DNA from: Phaseolus vulgaris
Taxonomy: Eukaryota; Streptophyta; Magnoliopsida; Fabales; Fabaceae
Reading direction: 5' to 3'
Length of the DNA stretch: 64,000 nucleotides
Assembly: GCF_000499845.2 (NCBI RefSeq)
Contig: NC_023756.2
Location: 42,099,393-42,163,392 of the forward strand
The notes below the pieces were generated by a model that was given only the letters and a program-made list of their open reading frames with translations, had not been told where the DNA came from and searched no databases. Positions 1 through 15,156 of this stretch are shown here, one piece after another. Position 1 is the first letter of the stretch. Every line of letters begins with the position of its first letter. The position numbers were made by a program, and so were the translations under genes.

Positions 1-344
1 GGCCGTCGCCTCCGGCCGAATGATGACTTTAACGAAACGCTCCTTAAATCTTTTGTAGGAGCCGCAAATAGGTCGAACAAAACACTACCCGTCCGCCCAA
101 CCAGTGAATGCCACGAGACCTTCTTGGCAGGGTGAGAGGCATAATGACAAAGAAAACAAGAGGGAGAAGGATGAAGGCGCATTACGTCATAGAACAGGCG
201 GAAGGCCTGAAGGGACGCCCAGGTATTAGGATGAACCTGGGTGGGCGCCACGTTCAGCGCTCAAAGAACGCCCATCGTAAACGTGTCAAAAGGCAAAGAC
301 ACGTGAAGGTCAGAAAAGAAACAAGTGTACATATAAAAGAAAGG

Positions 345-1075
345 GGGACCGTCTCCCGGTCGCCCCTTACACACTCTCTCAGTTGGCCCGCTTGCTCGAT
401 TAAACATCGCAAGTGCCGGTCGCCCAACTGCCCGCTTACTCGATTAAACATCGCAAGTGCCGGCCAACCGCCCACCAAACTTGCTCGATGACATTGCAAG
501 TATTGGTCGAACGCCCGCTTGCTCGATTAAACATCGCAAGTGCCGGTCCCCCGAACGCCTTCTTGCTCGATTAAACATCGCAAGTGCCGGCCGACCACCC
601 ACCAAACTTGCTCGATGACATTGCAAGTATTGGCCGAACGCCCGCTTGCTCGATTAAACATTGCAAGTGCCGGTCGCCCGAACGCCCGCTTGCTTGATTA
701 AACATCGCAAGTGCCGGCCGCCCAACTGCCCGCTTGCTCGATTAAACATCGCAAGTGCCGGCCGACCACCCACCAAACTTGCTCGATGACATTGCAAGTA
801 TTGCCAGAACGCCCGCTTGCTCGATTAACATCGCAAGCGCCGGCCGAACGCTCACCAAATTTGCTCGATCAACATCGCAAGTGCCGGCCGATCGCCAACC
901 AAACTTGCTCGATTAACATCGCAAGTAATAGCTGGCCACCTATCCTTAGTTGTTCGATTAAAGATCACAATTAAATGGCCGATCGCCCGTTCCTGTTCGA
1001 TTAAAATCACAATTAAAAGGCCGATCGCCCGTTCTTGTTCGATTAAAATCACAATTAAAAGGCCGACCGCCCAAA
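345..1075 (+). repeat. Minisatellite with a roughly 38-45 bp unit inside LTR1
   Basis: About sixteen imperfect tandem units, each built on CTTGCTCGATTAAACATCGC followed by AAGTGCCGG and a variable CGCCC/CACCAAA spacer. Some units have the variant CTTGCTCGATGACATTGCAA. The last units (about 950-1075) drift to an AT-richer form with TTCGATTAAAATCACAATTA. The array lies in the presumed U3 part of the LTR. Confidence 0.85.
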
Positions 1076-1227
1076 TCCAACTTATTTGATCAGACCTAGG
1101 GTCACGTCACACCTCGAGAAATGGAATAGCCGCACGATCAAGGGAAACCGACCGACACCCATCATTAAAGACTCATCAGACATATGTAACACATCTGCCC
1201 TTGAGCCTGAGGGGCAAGTGTACCGGT

Positions 1228-1375
1228 ATGGCCGAGAGGCCGAGGGGCCGAGACCTTAGAAGACTTGGCCGAGGGGCCGAGACCTTAGAAGACTTGGCCG
1301 AGGGGCCGAGACCTTAGAAGACATGGCCGAGAGGCCGAGACCTTAGAAGACTTGGCCGAGACGACCGAGACCACT
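1228..1375 (+). repeat. Short tandem repeat, 29-bp unit, inside LTR1
   Basis: About five copies of a 29-bp unit of the form TTGGCCGAGGGGCCGAGACC plus TTAGAAGAC. The first units are almost identical; the later ones vary (GAGAGG, GACGACC). The repeated GGCCGA motif continues more loosely to about 1430. Confidence 0.85.
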
Positions 1376-1813
1376 GGAACATGGCCGATGGCCGACCCAT
1401 GCCATGATGATTTGGCCGATGGCCGACCCCTATTACAGTTAACGCTCAAACCAAGATCAGTGAAGCTAATCTATCATTAAGAATTAGGTAATGCAAACCT
1501 AAGAGGTGTCCACCTCGATAAATGGGCCCAACAAGGTAGGCCCACTAGAATAATATAAATAGTACGCATCCCAAGGAGTAAGGTATGTCATTTATCACTC
1601 TGAGAGCTGACCACCCGCTTTACTGACTTGAGCGTCGGAGTGCCTTCGCAGGTACCCCCACCATCCGGTGTTCAGCCGAGGCCGAGGGCCGAAGGAGAAG
1701 CAGGAGGACGAAGAGAACCTCAGTTCACTACCCAGTCACCTGACCGACCGAAGGAAGGAGAAGAAGACTTCAACAGTTCTCTAGGTCCCATCTCCCTAGC
1801 AGGAAGAGGAACA

Positions 1814-2849
1814 TTAATTATCCTTATGTTTTGCATGTAGGAAAATTCATACAATAATAAGAAAACAAATTGATATATAGTGTTAAGATATCTCAATATC
1901 CATGGTGTCAAATCCCAATCAATTTCGTAAATGTCACATACCTTGCCAGCATTATACAGACTTATTAAATTCGAAGTCATTGATCCTATTTTTTCCATGA
2001 TCCCACTCCTTATTCATAACTTTGGACATATATTTTATTTCATTTTACTTTGACTCACCCATCGTTGGTTTTATTTCCTCTACAATTGCAAATCAAACCC
2101 AATTTTCCCTAAAACGCGTCCTTTTATATAAAATCTTTATTATATATTAGGAGTGTTCATAAATAGATTTATTACAATGTAAAATTAATAGTAATTATAT
2201 GTCTCTTTCGTAAGTCAAGTTGGTTCTCTTCGATAGAACAGTTCGTGGTCGAATAGTCCAACACGTGCGTCGTTTGTTAATTCGATTCCAACTTACAAAT
2301 TCAAAGAATAGAGAAATTCTGGTATGAGATGTTGTCTTTCCAAAATATTAAAGTGTCATTCAATATTAATTAATGAACGAATGATGAATAAATCCGTATA
2401 AAAAATAATGATATTTTTTTAACATTTTTAAGACAATAATTTTGTAGATCTTTCTGTGAAACTCAAACTCAGCTTTAGATTTTTAACTAATAATATATAG
2501 GTCATTTGTTAAACATGTGAAGCAAGTTTTCCCATCGATGTCGTAATGATTTTATTAATTATTCTTGTCGTTCAAATTCACTCCAATGGAAAGTTTTGAC
2601 AGACCATGCTAATCTGCATCCATAACCATCCAATAGCACATCCATATTCTTTTTCCTTATCCTTATTACTTTGTCAGTTTCGCAACTACTAAAGAAAGGT
2701 TTGTTTGATTTGTGGATTGAATTATACGTCGGAGATGATATTTTTGAAATTATCAAAAATATTGTTATTTTAAAAAATATTTAGTTAATATCTATTTATT
2801 CTTACAAGTTTGAAAAGTAATCCATCCTTTTGGATAATTCTAGTTAAAG
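1814..2849. other. AT-rich intergenic DNA without a recognisable gene
   Basis: The sequence is strongly AT-rich with stops in all frames. The small ORFs (about 1720-1998 and 2559-2756 on the minus strand) have no recognisable domain. Nothing here is supported as a gene. Confidence 0.6.
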
Positions 2850-3595
2850 ATGTTGTGAGGTCTTCGGTCAATGAGGATCAATGAGGATGGAGTACCTGTG
2901 TAAAAGGTACTCCAATGTCTAAAGAACTCGGTATAAGACAGGTGATGGTAATAAATATTGTTCTATGTATATTTTTGTCTTGGTTCATGTCTATAAGATC
3001 GTGATGGACTTCTGATATACTGTGCCTAAATTAGGACAAGTTATTGGGTTAGCCTCAGAGTTAAGTTAACATTTCATATTGTGATTACATTAATCATACG
3101 GTGTTAAGAATTGTTTGTTGGGTCTATAAAAACCATGTCCACGTCACCCGAGGGTTATTCGGTCAATGATCTAGACCAATGGGATCTCGTTGTCATATGG
3201 TACACTAATTGTTCTTACAGAGTCGGGAATTCCACTCTTGCTAGATGATCCTAGTCAATGGCATCATGAGGTCTTCGGTCTTCAGTAGGTGAAGGAGGTA
3301 CTTGCAAAATATATTTCGATGTCTAAGTTAGAGCTTAGTACAAAGTAGGTAAGGGTAATAAATATTGTTGAATGTGTACCTTTGTCTTGATTGGTGTGCA
3401 CATTCATTCGATCATGATGACTATCTGATAATGAGCCTACATATAGTAAGTTATCGGATTAACCTCGGAGTTAAGGTAACATTTCATTGTGATTACATTA
3501 ATAATATTGTGTTATAAAGAACGTTTGTTAGATCTATGAAAATCATTTCAGTAACATCATCCAAGAGGTATTCGATCAATGATATTGACCAGAAA
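2850..3595 (+). repeat. Diverged direct repeat, two units about 400 bp apart
   Basis: Unit 1 (about 2850-3190) and unit 2 (about 3263-3595) share a colinear series of blocks: GAGGTCTTCGGTC, GGTAATAAATATTGTT, CTTTGTCTTG or TTTTGTCTTGG, the CTCAGAGTTAAG/CTCGGAGTTAAG block, AACATTTCAT, TGTGATTACATTAAT and a final TTCGGTCAATGAT or TTCGATCAATGAT. It looks like an old tandem duplication or the two ends of a decayed retroelement. No coding potential is visible. Confidence 0.7.
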
Positions 3596-4950
3596 GTGTC
3601 AAGTAATATACTATATTTGAGGAATATTATTGAAGTTACTTTATAGTTTAAAAATGAAATATTTAAGAAGATAAAAAAAAAACGAGATAAGATAATAATG
3701 AAAAGTTAACCCTCTCTAAATCCAAAGGAACTTCGAAATTACAATGACACAAAATGTGGCACATCTCCTCGCTCGGTAATCACTGTAAATAATGTGCCTC
3801 TAGTCAAACATTAAAAACCAATAGAAAATTCCTCATCACAGCAGTTAACCTTAATTCGTCAATGTTAACTTAAAAGAGAATTACAACAAAATTGTGATTC
3901 TTTTTTAAATATAGGAAGTAAAAAATCATAAGAAAAATGTAAGACCATAATCACAGAGCATAAATTACAGAGATACAAATTATAATTTAGCCGAAGCAAA
4001 ATAAAACCCATTTAATATATATTGGGTTTAAGGTATAAGAAATATTTATATTGCGGATGCACTCTCATTGATCCCTTTTTTATATAAAATTCCAATTAAA
4101 AAAATTTAGGAAATAATTTTCTTTTACACGAGATTATTAAAATTAAATCATATTAACTAATTTTCTTAATTAGCGAGTTATTTTTTGGTTTATGTTGATA
4201 ATCGGAGAGAGTATTACTTTCTAAAATAATTTCACACCAATTAAATAACATATATTATAATATTTGAGTGTTCATTTTGATTGAGCTCTTGAGAGCTTTG
4301 ATTTAGGCATATATACTCCAAGTGGATTGAGGTTTGACGTGTTTTGATGTTGATTTTTCTCTCCAACACAAATAAGACACTCCAATATTAAGTAGATAAA
4401 TATTTAATTAAAATAACAATAACCAATAAATTTTTATTCAGATTGAGAACACTCTATGTTTTCGTGTTTTATATAAAGTATAATGATCAATATTTTCCAA
4501 AAGGATAATGCAAACGTGTAAGAATTAGTGAGAAAACCAAAGTAATCATTGATTGTAATTAACATAAATTAAATGTAGTATATAGTTTGTATTAAAAAAA
4601 TGTGTTATTTATTACATAATATCGTCATAATTTTTCAAAATTTATAGATTTTTTGTGTGGAAATTTTTTTTTAATAAAATCTTAAAATTCATGGAAAAAT
4701 TTTGTATAAAAAGTCCACAAAGATTAACCTTCTTTGTTTTGCGCCGCAAGCTAAGCTTTCCCATTTTCATTGAGGTTATCAATTATTCCTACTTGACTTA
4801 TTTTATGGTTGACTAATTTATATCCATTTCATCTACTAAAGGATTAAAAAATATTGGTGGACATAAAAAGTGCTAAATAAAACTTAATAAATAATATAAT
4901 AGAAAAAATATACAAATATATGACATGAATGTTTAAAAGTAATGGATCAT
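3596..4950. other. AT-rich intergenic DNA upstream of the CRK gene
   Basis: Low-complexity A/T runs with no ORF of note. A TTGAC (W-box core) occurs at about 4809-4813, but such motifs are expected by chance. Confidence 0.5.
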
Positions 4951-4960
4951 GATTTCATGT

Positions 4961-4968
4961 TATAAATA
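4961..4968 (+). promoter_or_regulatory. Candidate TATA box of the CRK gene
   Basis: TATAAATA lies 68 bp before the chosen ATG at 5036. That spacing would give a short 5' leader starting near 4995. Confidence 0.4.
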
Positions 4969-5035
4969 AGAAATAGTGGTAGTAGTGACTTGCTTCATAC
5001 ATGACTGTGCTCAAAACAATTTTTCTTACTCATGC

Positions 5036-8539
<3,504 letters not shown>

Positions 8540-10309
8540 TGAACTAATTATATTTGTTGTATATGATTATTTTTGTTATAGGATTGTAGTAAATTTTCCA
8601 ATAATATATTTATTTCATATACAATTTTGTTCATCAACTTTCATAGCACAATAAGAATAAGAAGTAACTATATAAAGTAAAGAAATTCAAACATTTCAAA
8701 CAAGTACAAGTTTTTATTGAAAGATGGAGAATGAAATATGAGAACCAAAAAAGCTAAGACAAACGGGAGTAATTATAGTTTAACGTAAGTTACTTACTAG
8801 GGTGGTTAAAAAAAAAATAAGAGATACACTTGAGAGCAAGATTGTTGTAGTTATCCATCATCCAAAATTTAGCGAAGGTCTTCCCTACCTTGCGAAACTC
8901 ATGGGAAAAGTTAAAAATATTGTGTCGTCTAACAATTAATGAGCTTAATTCAAAGGGGGACATTTATTGTGGACGTGGATTATGTTGTTCACTAAAAAAC
9001 ATAATTCCTTTATGACAATTTGCAATGAAGACTCATTCGTCACAAACTATGATGAATGTTAGTTATTAGTAGATAAATGTGACAGATTTTTAATACAAAA
9101 TTATATCATTCTTAAAAGTTTCGTCACAAAAGAAATTTGTAGTGTGTTATTGAGAAACATTTGTAATACAACAACATTTTACAAAATATTTTCTAAACAT
9201 TATCAGGAAAAATGTTATCTAAAGAATGTCCTGAAAAAACGTTGTTTATTCTACCAATATAAAACAAAAAATCATTGCCTAAACTTAAACTCACGGCTGC
9301 ATATTTCACGTCTCAAAAAACCATTGTAAAACTCTTATTTAAAGTTAAAAATATTTTTTAATTATTGTACAAGATAAAAAAAAAATGGTGTAGTTATAGT
9401 GTCACAAATATTATCACATAAATGAGACATTGTTTAAGTGTTTTGATTTCTACTTCAAACAAGTACAAACAAAAAGATTTTACTTTTTTATGACATCATA
9501 GTATTAGTCACTCTAAATAAGAAATCGCATTATCTTTAAAAAAATGTTGTCACAAAGTAATTTATTTACCTAAACTAATGAAATCTCACTTGAAATGACC
9601 TCAAAAATAAAATATTTAAATTTTAACCAATTACTTAAAATGATACACTTGTCGCTCTAAAATTAAAACTTATTTTGATCATGTAGCACTATGAGTATAT
9701 GTCTCTCCATAGTTAACATAATAGCATATAACTTGTTGAAAAGTTCTTATTATTCTTAGTTTTAGAAAACAAATAATGATTTATGTAACGAAAAATATTT
9801 GTTTTCCATTTTAAACTTGTTATCTTAGTTATGTTTAATAAACTTTTAATTTAATTAAATAATAATTTATTATTTTAATTTCTATAATTAATTTCTATTT
9901 AATATTTTTTTATCGTGTTTAATGTATTTCTCCTTGATCAAATAAAAATGTATAAACATAACATAAATAAATCCAATTACTACTTAAGTAGTAACAAATA
10001 AATCCAATACTAACTTTAACATAGCAATATCAAGCAACAAACGAATTCAAACACCGATTTGACCAACAAATACGAATCATGACAAAGACTAATCTCTTTA
10101 CCATCACTCCCCATTTTCGAAGTATAAATATATCATTTCTGCTACCCAATTGGAATGAAGAAGAGAGTTTGACATTATGTGTTGTGGAATTGAAGTGTTA
10201 CGACCGCAGATAACGTAATGATACTATCAGAAGAAATCAATGTTACATATATAATTAGACATGTAGAAGGGGATACTTATACTGTTACACTCACTTTGTA
10301 TTTGCAGGA
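8540..10309. other. AT-rich intergenic DNA between the CRK gene and the LINE
   Basis: The CRK 3' region is followed by 1.7 kb of AT-rich sequence. A 61-codon ORF (9144-9329) has no recognisable domain. No RNA gene or clear element boundary was seen. Confidence 0.5.
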
Positions 10310-13300
10310 TAAGAAAGAGGTTTGGGTAGAGATCTTTGTTCACAGATTGAATCATACGTAGAAGGCTTGATGTGTTTTAGGGGAGTATAATTCTATTAGA
10401 CGGCAGGAGGAGAGGAAGAGTTTGATCTTTGTTTCAAATTACTCTAGAGAAATAAAAGGTTTTAACGCTTTTATTGAAAAATCTAAATTGGTGGATATAT
10501 TGTTGGTTGACAGGAAGTTTACGTGGTATAAACCCAATGGTATGGTAAGGAGTAGGACTGAGAGGTACTTGTGTCAAAGGAATGGCTCGATCTGTGGCCA
10601 CACTGTCAACAACAAATATGTATTTGATCATTGTGCAGTTGTGCTAAAAGATATGTATGTCGACTGGGGTCCGAAACCTTTTAGGTGTTTGGATGTTTGG
10701 CAAAAAGATGGTAGATTTAAAGAACTGGTGAAGTGATCTAGCTACGAAGTTCAAGGAGGAGGGATATATATCTTCAAAGAAAAATTGAAAAAGCTCAAAG
10801 CAAACTTAAAAGTCTGGAACAAAGAAATTTTTGGGGACGTAAATCACATTAGTGAGAACTTGCAAAAGAAGATTAATGAGTTAGATGATCGAGATGATGA
10901 AAGAGGCTTAGACGATTCAGAAAGAGAAGAAAGAAGGTCTTTTTTAGCTGACTTTAATAAAGTTTTGTTTAAACAAGAGGCAATTATGCATCAGAAAGCA
11001 AGGCAAAAGTGGTTGAAAACAGTTGACCTTAATGCAAAGTTTTTTCACTCGCCGGTTAATTGGAGGAGGGCAAGGAACGCGCTACATGGGGTTTTCGTTA
11101 ATGGCAGTTGGTGCAAGGATAAGGACATGGTCAAGGACGAGGTTAGAGAATTTTTTGAAGATAGGTTTGCCGGGAATGATGTTTGTTAGGTTAGGTTGGA
11201 CAATGTTATTTTCAATACCATCTCACAGGTTGGCAATGAGATGTTGATTGGTGACTTTTTTGAAGAAGAAATTAGGGCAGCTGTTTGGAGTTGTGACAAT
11301 TTGAAGAGCCCTAGTCTCGATGGTTTTAACTTTAGTTTCATAAAGTTTAGCTGAGACATTATAAAAAAGGACGTGGTGTTGGCGGTGAATGATTTTGCAA
11401 CCAACGGTAAATGGCCTAGAGGATCTAATGCATCGTTTTTATGTTTAATCCCAAAAGTTGACAATCATCAGCAGCTCTACGAGTTTAGACTCATTTCATT
11501 GGTGGTTGCTTATATAAAATTATCTCAAAAACGTTGTCTTTACGTTTGAAGAAAGTGATTAGCAAAGTTTTTGACCTCAACAGTCGACTTTTCTTGAAAG
11601 AAGGGGTTTGTTGGATAGTGTGTTAGTAGCTAATGAAGTTTTGGAAGAAGAAGAGTTGTGTTTTCTTCAAAGTTGGTTATGAGAAGGTTTACGACTCAGT
11701 CAGTTGGGAGTTTTTTTATTATATGTTAGAAAGGTTAGGTTTCTATGGTAAATGGACTCTTTGGATAAAGAGCTGCTTAGAATCTGCTTCTGTGTTAGTG
11801 CTCATGAATGGAAGTCCTACTAATGAGTTTTTTTTCCAAGAAGGGGCTACGTCAAGGAGATTTGCTAGCTCCGTTTTTGTTTCTTACAGTGACAGAGGGA
11901 TTGGCAGGGGTCTCAAGATTGGCAGAAGAGAAAAATCTGATAGATAGTCTGGAGATTGGAAGGGCCAAAGTGAGGGTAAACATGTTGCAATACGCTGATG
12001 ATACATAGTTTTTTTTGTGAAGCCAACAATAAAAGTGTGTTCAATATTAAGGCGATTCTACTTTGTTTTGAGCTTGCATATGGGCTTAGAGTTAATTTTT
12101 TTAAGAGTAAAATTGGTGAGATGGGGATAGACCAGCTTTTGCTCCAGCAGTTTGCGAAAATTTTGAACTATGACGTGATGGTAACTCCTTTCATCTACTT
12201 GGGGTTGCCGATCGGGGGGTGCCACAAGCGAGGTGCTTTTTGGAGTGGGGTGGTAGAGAGAGTTAAGGCTAGGCTGAGTAGGTGGAAGGGCAGGTATTTG
12301 TCGTTAGCTGGGAGAATTTGCTTGATCAAGTTTGTCTTTTCTTCTGTTTTGCTATTTTTTATGTCTTTGTTCAAAATGCCCTCAGTAGTGGAGGAGAAGA
12401 TAGTAAGAATTCAGAGGAATTTTCTTTGGGATTGGGGTTCGGAAGGAAGGAAGATAGCTTGGGCCTCTTGGAAAAAGGTTTGCGAGCCTCGTGAGATTGA
12501 GGGTCTTGGTATCATTGATTTAAGGATCTTTAACTTGGCTTTGTTGGGGAAATGGATTTGGAGATTGGGATTGGATAAAGGAGGTTTGTGGAAGGAGATT
12601 TTTTAATCTAAATATGGTGGCTGGAGAAGTTTGAGAGAGGACCGAAAATTTTCTAGGGGCTCACTTTGGTGGAAAGATTTAAAGGAGGTGTGGGCTTCGG
12701 AGGGCTGCGGAAGGAATTTTGAAGACACTTTCAAGTGGAAAGTTGGTGACGGAAGAAAAAACTCTTTTTGGGAAGACAGTTGGCTGATTTGTGGTGCATT
12801 GAAGAGGGTTTTCCCGAGGTTGTTTTCTTTGAGTTCGGCCAAATATGCAAAGGTGGCACAACTTGGTGATTAGATATATGGTGTTTGGGTTTGGCGTTTA
12901 GACTGGCGAAGGTCTTTCTTCATATGGGAGAAGTCTTTGGAGTGTCATCTTCTTCAGGAGTTGCAAGGGGCGAGGTTGGATTTGGAAGAGGAGGATAGTT
13001 GAGTTTGGAAGGTTGGAGAGCCTCAAACTTATTCGGTTAATTCTGCCTATGTTTTGTTAAGGCAAGATCGCGAGGAGGAGATGTCTTTTGTGTACAGTAA
13101 GTTGTGGAGGTTTAAAGCTTTGTTTTCTGCACTTTTCACTGCCTGGAGGGTGTTGGAGAATAAGATTGCTACATTGGTCAACTTGGAAAGGCGAGGAATT
13201 GTGGTTGACAACCTTTTGTATTGTTTGTGCGAGAAGGAGAAGGAATCTCACCGCCATTTGTTTTTCGATTGCATATTTGCTTGGCTTGTTTGGTGTCATT

Positions 13301-13770
13301 TCTTTGAGTGGCTTGGTGTGAAGTTCGTGATTCACATTAAGTCTGTGTCAAATTATTTTCATTTCGAGTTGTGCAAAGCTTCAAGTTTGGTTAATGATTT
13401 TTGGGGAGCAATTTGGGTTGGAGTGGTGAGTGAAATTTGGAAACAAAGGAACAAAGTCATTTTTAAAAAAATGAAAGGTTGATGTGTCTGAAGTGTTTGC
13501 AATAGTTCAAGTAAAGGTTTGGTCTTAGATTTTTTTCAAAAACTCGAGGTAGGTCGTTCTCTTATTCTAATTGGTGTTTGGACCTCTTAACCTGCATGAG
13601 GTTGGTTTGTTGATGCTCTTGTTGTCATTTCGTTTTTCTTTGTATCTTTGATTTTGTCTGTTTGATATGTGTTTCTTGGGAGGTAGAAAAAGGTTAAAGT
13701 ACAATTTGTATAAGGGTTTGATCACCCCTAAAGTGGTTCTTATTTATTAATTCTTTATTACTGATAAAAA
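10310..13770 (+). mobile_element. Decayed L1-type LINE (non-LTR retrotransposon), 5' truncated
   Basis: Broken reading frames line up in order with a plant LINE ORF2. The end of the AP-endonuclease domain is at about 10360-10735 (VLGEYNSIRRQEE, FTWYKPNG). A linker of the form LKVWNKEIFGDV follows at about 10785-11190. Reverse transcriptase spans about 11250-12600, with the YADD box as QYADDT at about 11985-12006 and FIYLGLPIGG at about 12190. A zf-RVT-type tail runs to 13482. Many stops and frameshifts (for example near 10735, 11187, 11352, 11860, 12006, 12605 and 12872) make it dead. The 3' end is set at the CTGATAAAAA stretch ending at 13770. No endonuclease N-terminus or ORF1 is visible. 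Confidence 0.85.
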
Positions 13771-15156
13771 CCATTCACTTTGTATTTCTTTTATATCATC
13801 CTATGTCACCATATTTATCTTTCATTCCTATGAAAAGGATGGATTTGTCCTAATTAATTAACAAGAAAACCCATATAAATTCACATGTCTGCTGCATATC
13901 ATTTGTGCAAAAGAACAAGTTAGCAAGTTGTAAAGTGTAAGTTTTGGGCCTCCTACGGTTGGACATTTCTGAGGATTTAACTTAACCTATTAGAAAATTA
14001 ATTAAGAAGTAGAATTCAACATTATAAAATTAGTTTATAAAGTAAGATTTATACCTATTTATATTAATTTCTAGTTGATGTAAAATAATTTTAACACACC
14101 ACATTCATGTCGAGATTAACATAAATGTTAATGGATCAACTCAATAAACGTTTACTATAATAGATTTTAAATGAATTTAATATTATATTAAAAAGTAAAT
14201 TTTAAGTATAATTCAACTTTATAAAATTAGTTTATAAAATAAAATTTACATTATTAATATATTATTTATGAAATGTAATTATCTTTGGGTGTGAGATTCG
14301 AACCAAGAAAATTCAAGAAAAAAATAATTGTTTACTTTTAAAATGGTCAGCAAACCAGTGAACACAAGCTCATTTACCACCAAAAAATTCCCAATTTAAT
14401 CCATCCAAATGCGATGTAGCAGCCTCTGATTATGTTATGTATTTGCGACTAAAGCCCCAACCTGATTTACCTAGAGTTATGTTAGATTTTATCAAATCAC
14501 ACACACACAAAAAAACCTTATTCAATCTATTTCAATTGAATTAGATTGCATTAGTCAGGTTCCTCCCTTAATTTTAAATATATAATAATTAAATTATTCA
14601 ATTGTAGTCAATAAAAATAACTTTTATATTTTTAATTTAACTTCTAGTTAATACAATACTTTAAAATAAAATAAAATAAGAAAAATAAGTGTCACTTTAT
14701 TAAATATACAAAGAAAGTAAGTATCATTTATTAAAAATACAAAAAAATGTAAATATATATTCAAAAATTAAAAATGTCTGGACATTATTTTATTAAAAAC
14801 ATAAAAGCGTGAATTTCATTTATCAGAATTTATCATAATCTTAGAAAGACACACCAAATTCTTCTTGAAGAAGACTTACAAGTTACAACCATTGAATTCT
14901 ATTATATCAATAGATGTACTATTTCCTCTAAAAAAATGCATTATATAGTACTAGCATTTCTCCTTTCATAACATTACCATAAATTCAACATAACTCCCAC
15001 AAAGCATTAAAAACAAAGTCACAAAGTAACTGACTTTGGCCAAGGGTCTTACATATCTCATGCCATGTCCCTACTTTCTGCACTACTACTAAGTTTTACC
15101 TTTGAAGGTTACATGTAAAAGGACTTTTGGTGTATTAGATAAAGTCCATAACATTA
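13771..15156. other. AT-rich intergenic DNA with a short internal duplication
   Basis: Two similar stretches (about 13985-14060 and 14195-14265) share ATAAAATTAGTTTATAAA and resemble a decayed dispersed repeat. A GGTTCGAATC-like decamer on the minus strand at about 14295 has no cloverleaf around it. No gene was seen. Confidence 0.5.

Larger units (their letters stand above)
1..1813 (+). mobile_element. LTR region of a retroelement (LTR1, probably Ty3-gypsy type), 5' end outside or unresolved
   Basis: Long terminal repeat or solo LTR. A TATA-like box (AATATAAATAG, about 1552-1562) is followed by a conserved core (ACTTGAGCGTCGGAGTG, about 1626-1642) and a purine-rich tail ending GGAACA at 1813. 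The same order (TATA box, core ending in a GCAGGTACCCC-type or CAGGTGACTCC-type stretch, purine-rich tail, terminal AACA) recurs at 26346-26834 and 49278-50133, so three members of one LTR superfamily lie in the window. No primer-binding site follows 1813, so this is a 3' LTR or a solo LTR. The Ty3-gypsy assignment is inference; no gag or pol is visible. Short ORFs here are by-products of GC-rich repeats. Confidence 0.6.

Noticed and set aside
108..1052. Several ORFs of 60-127 codons in the GC-rich start of the window
   Set aside because: They run through the minisatellite, repeat the same residues in each unit and have no domain.
4976..5035. Upstream in-frame ATG of the CRK gene
   Set aside because: It would add 20 residues before a perfect signal peptide and lies just after the TATA box.
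9144..9329. 61-codon ORF between CRK and LINE
   Set aside because: Lys/Asn/Phe-rich as expected from AT-rich noncoding DNA; no domain.
14281..14345. GGTTCGAATC on the minus strand, possible tRNA T-loop
   Set aside because: No acceptor, D or anticodon arms can be formed around it; the sequence is AT-rich repeat debris.
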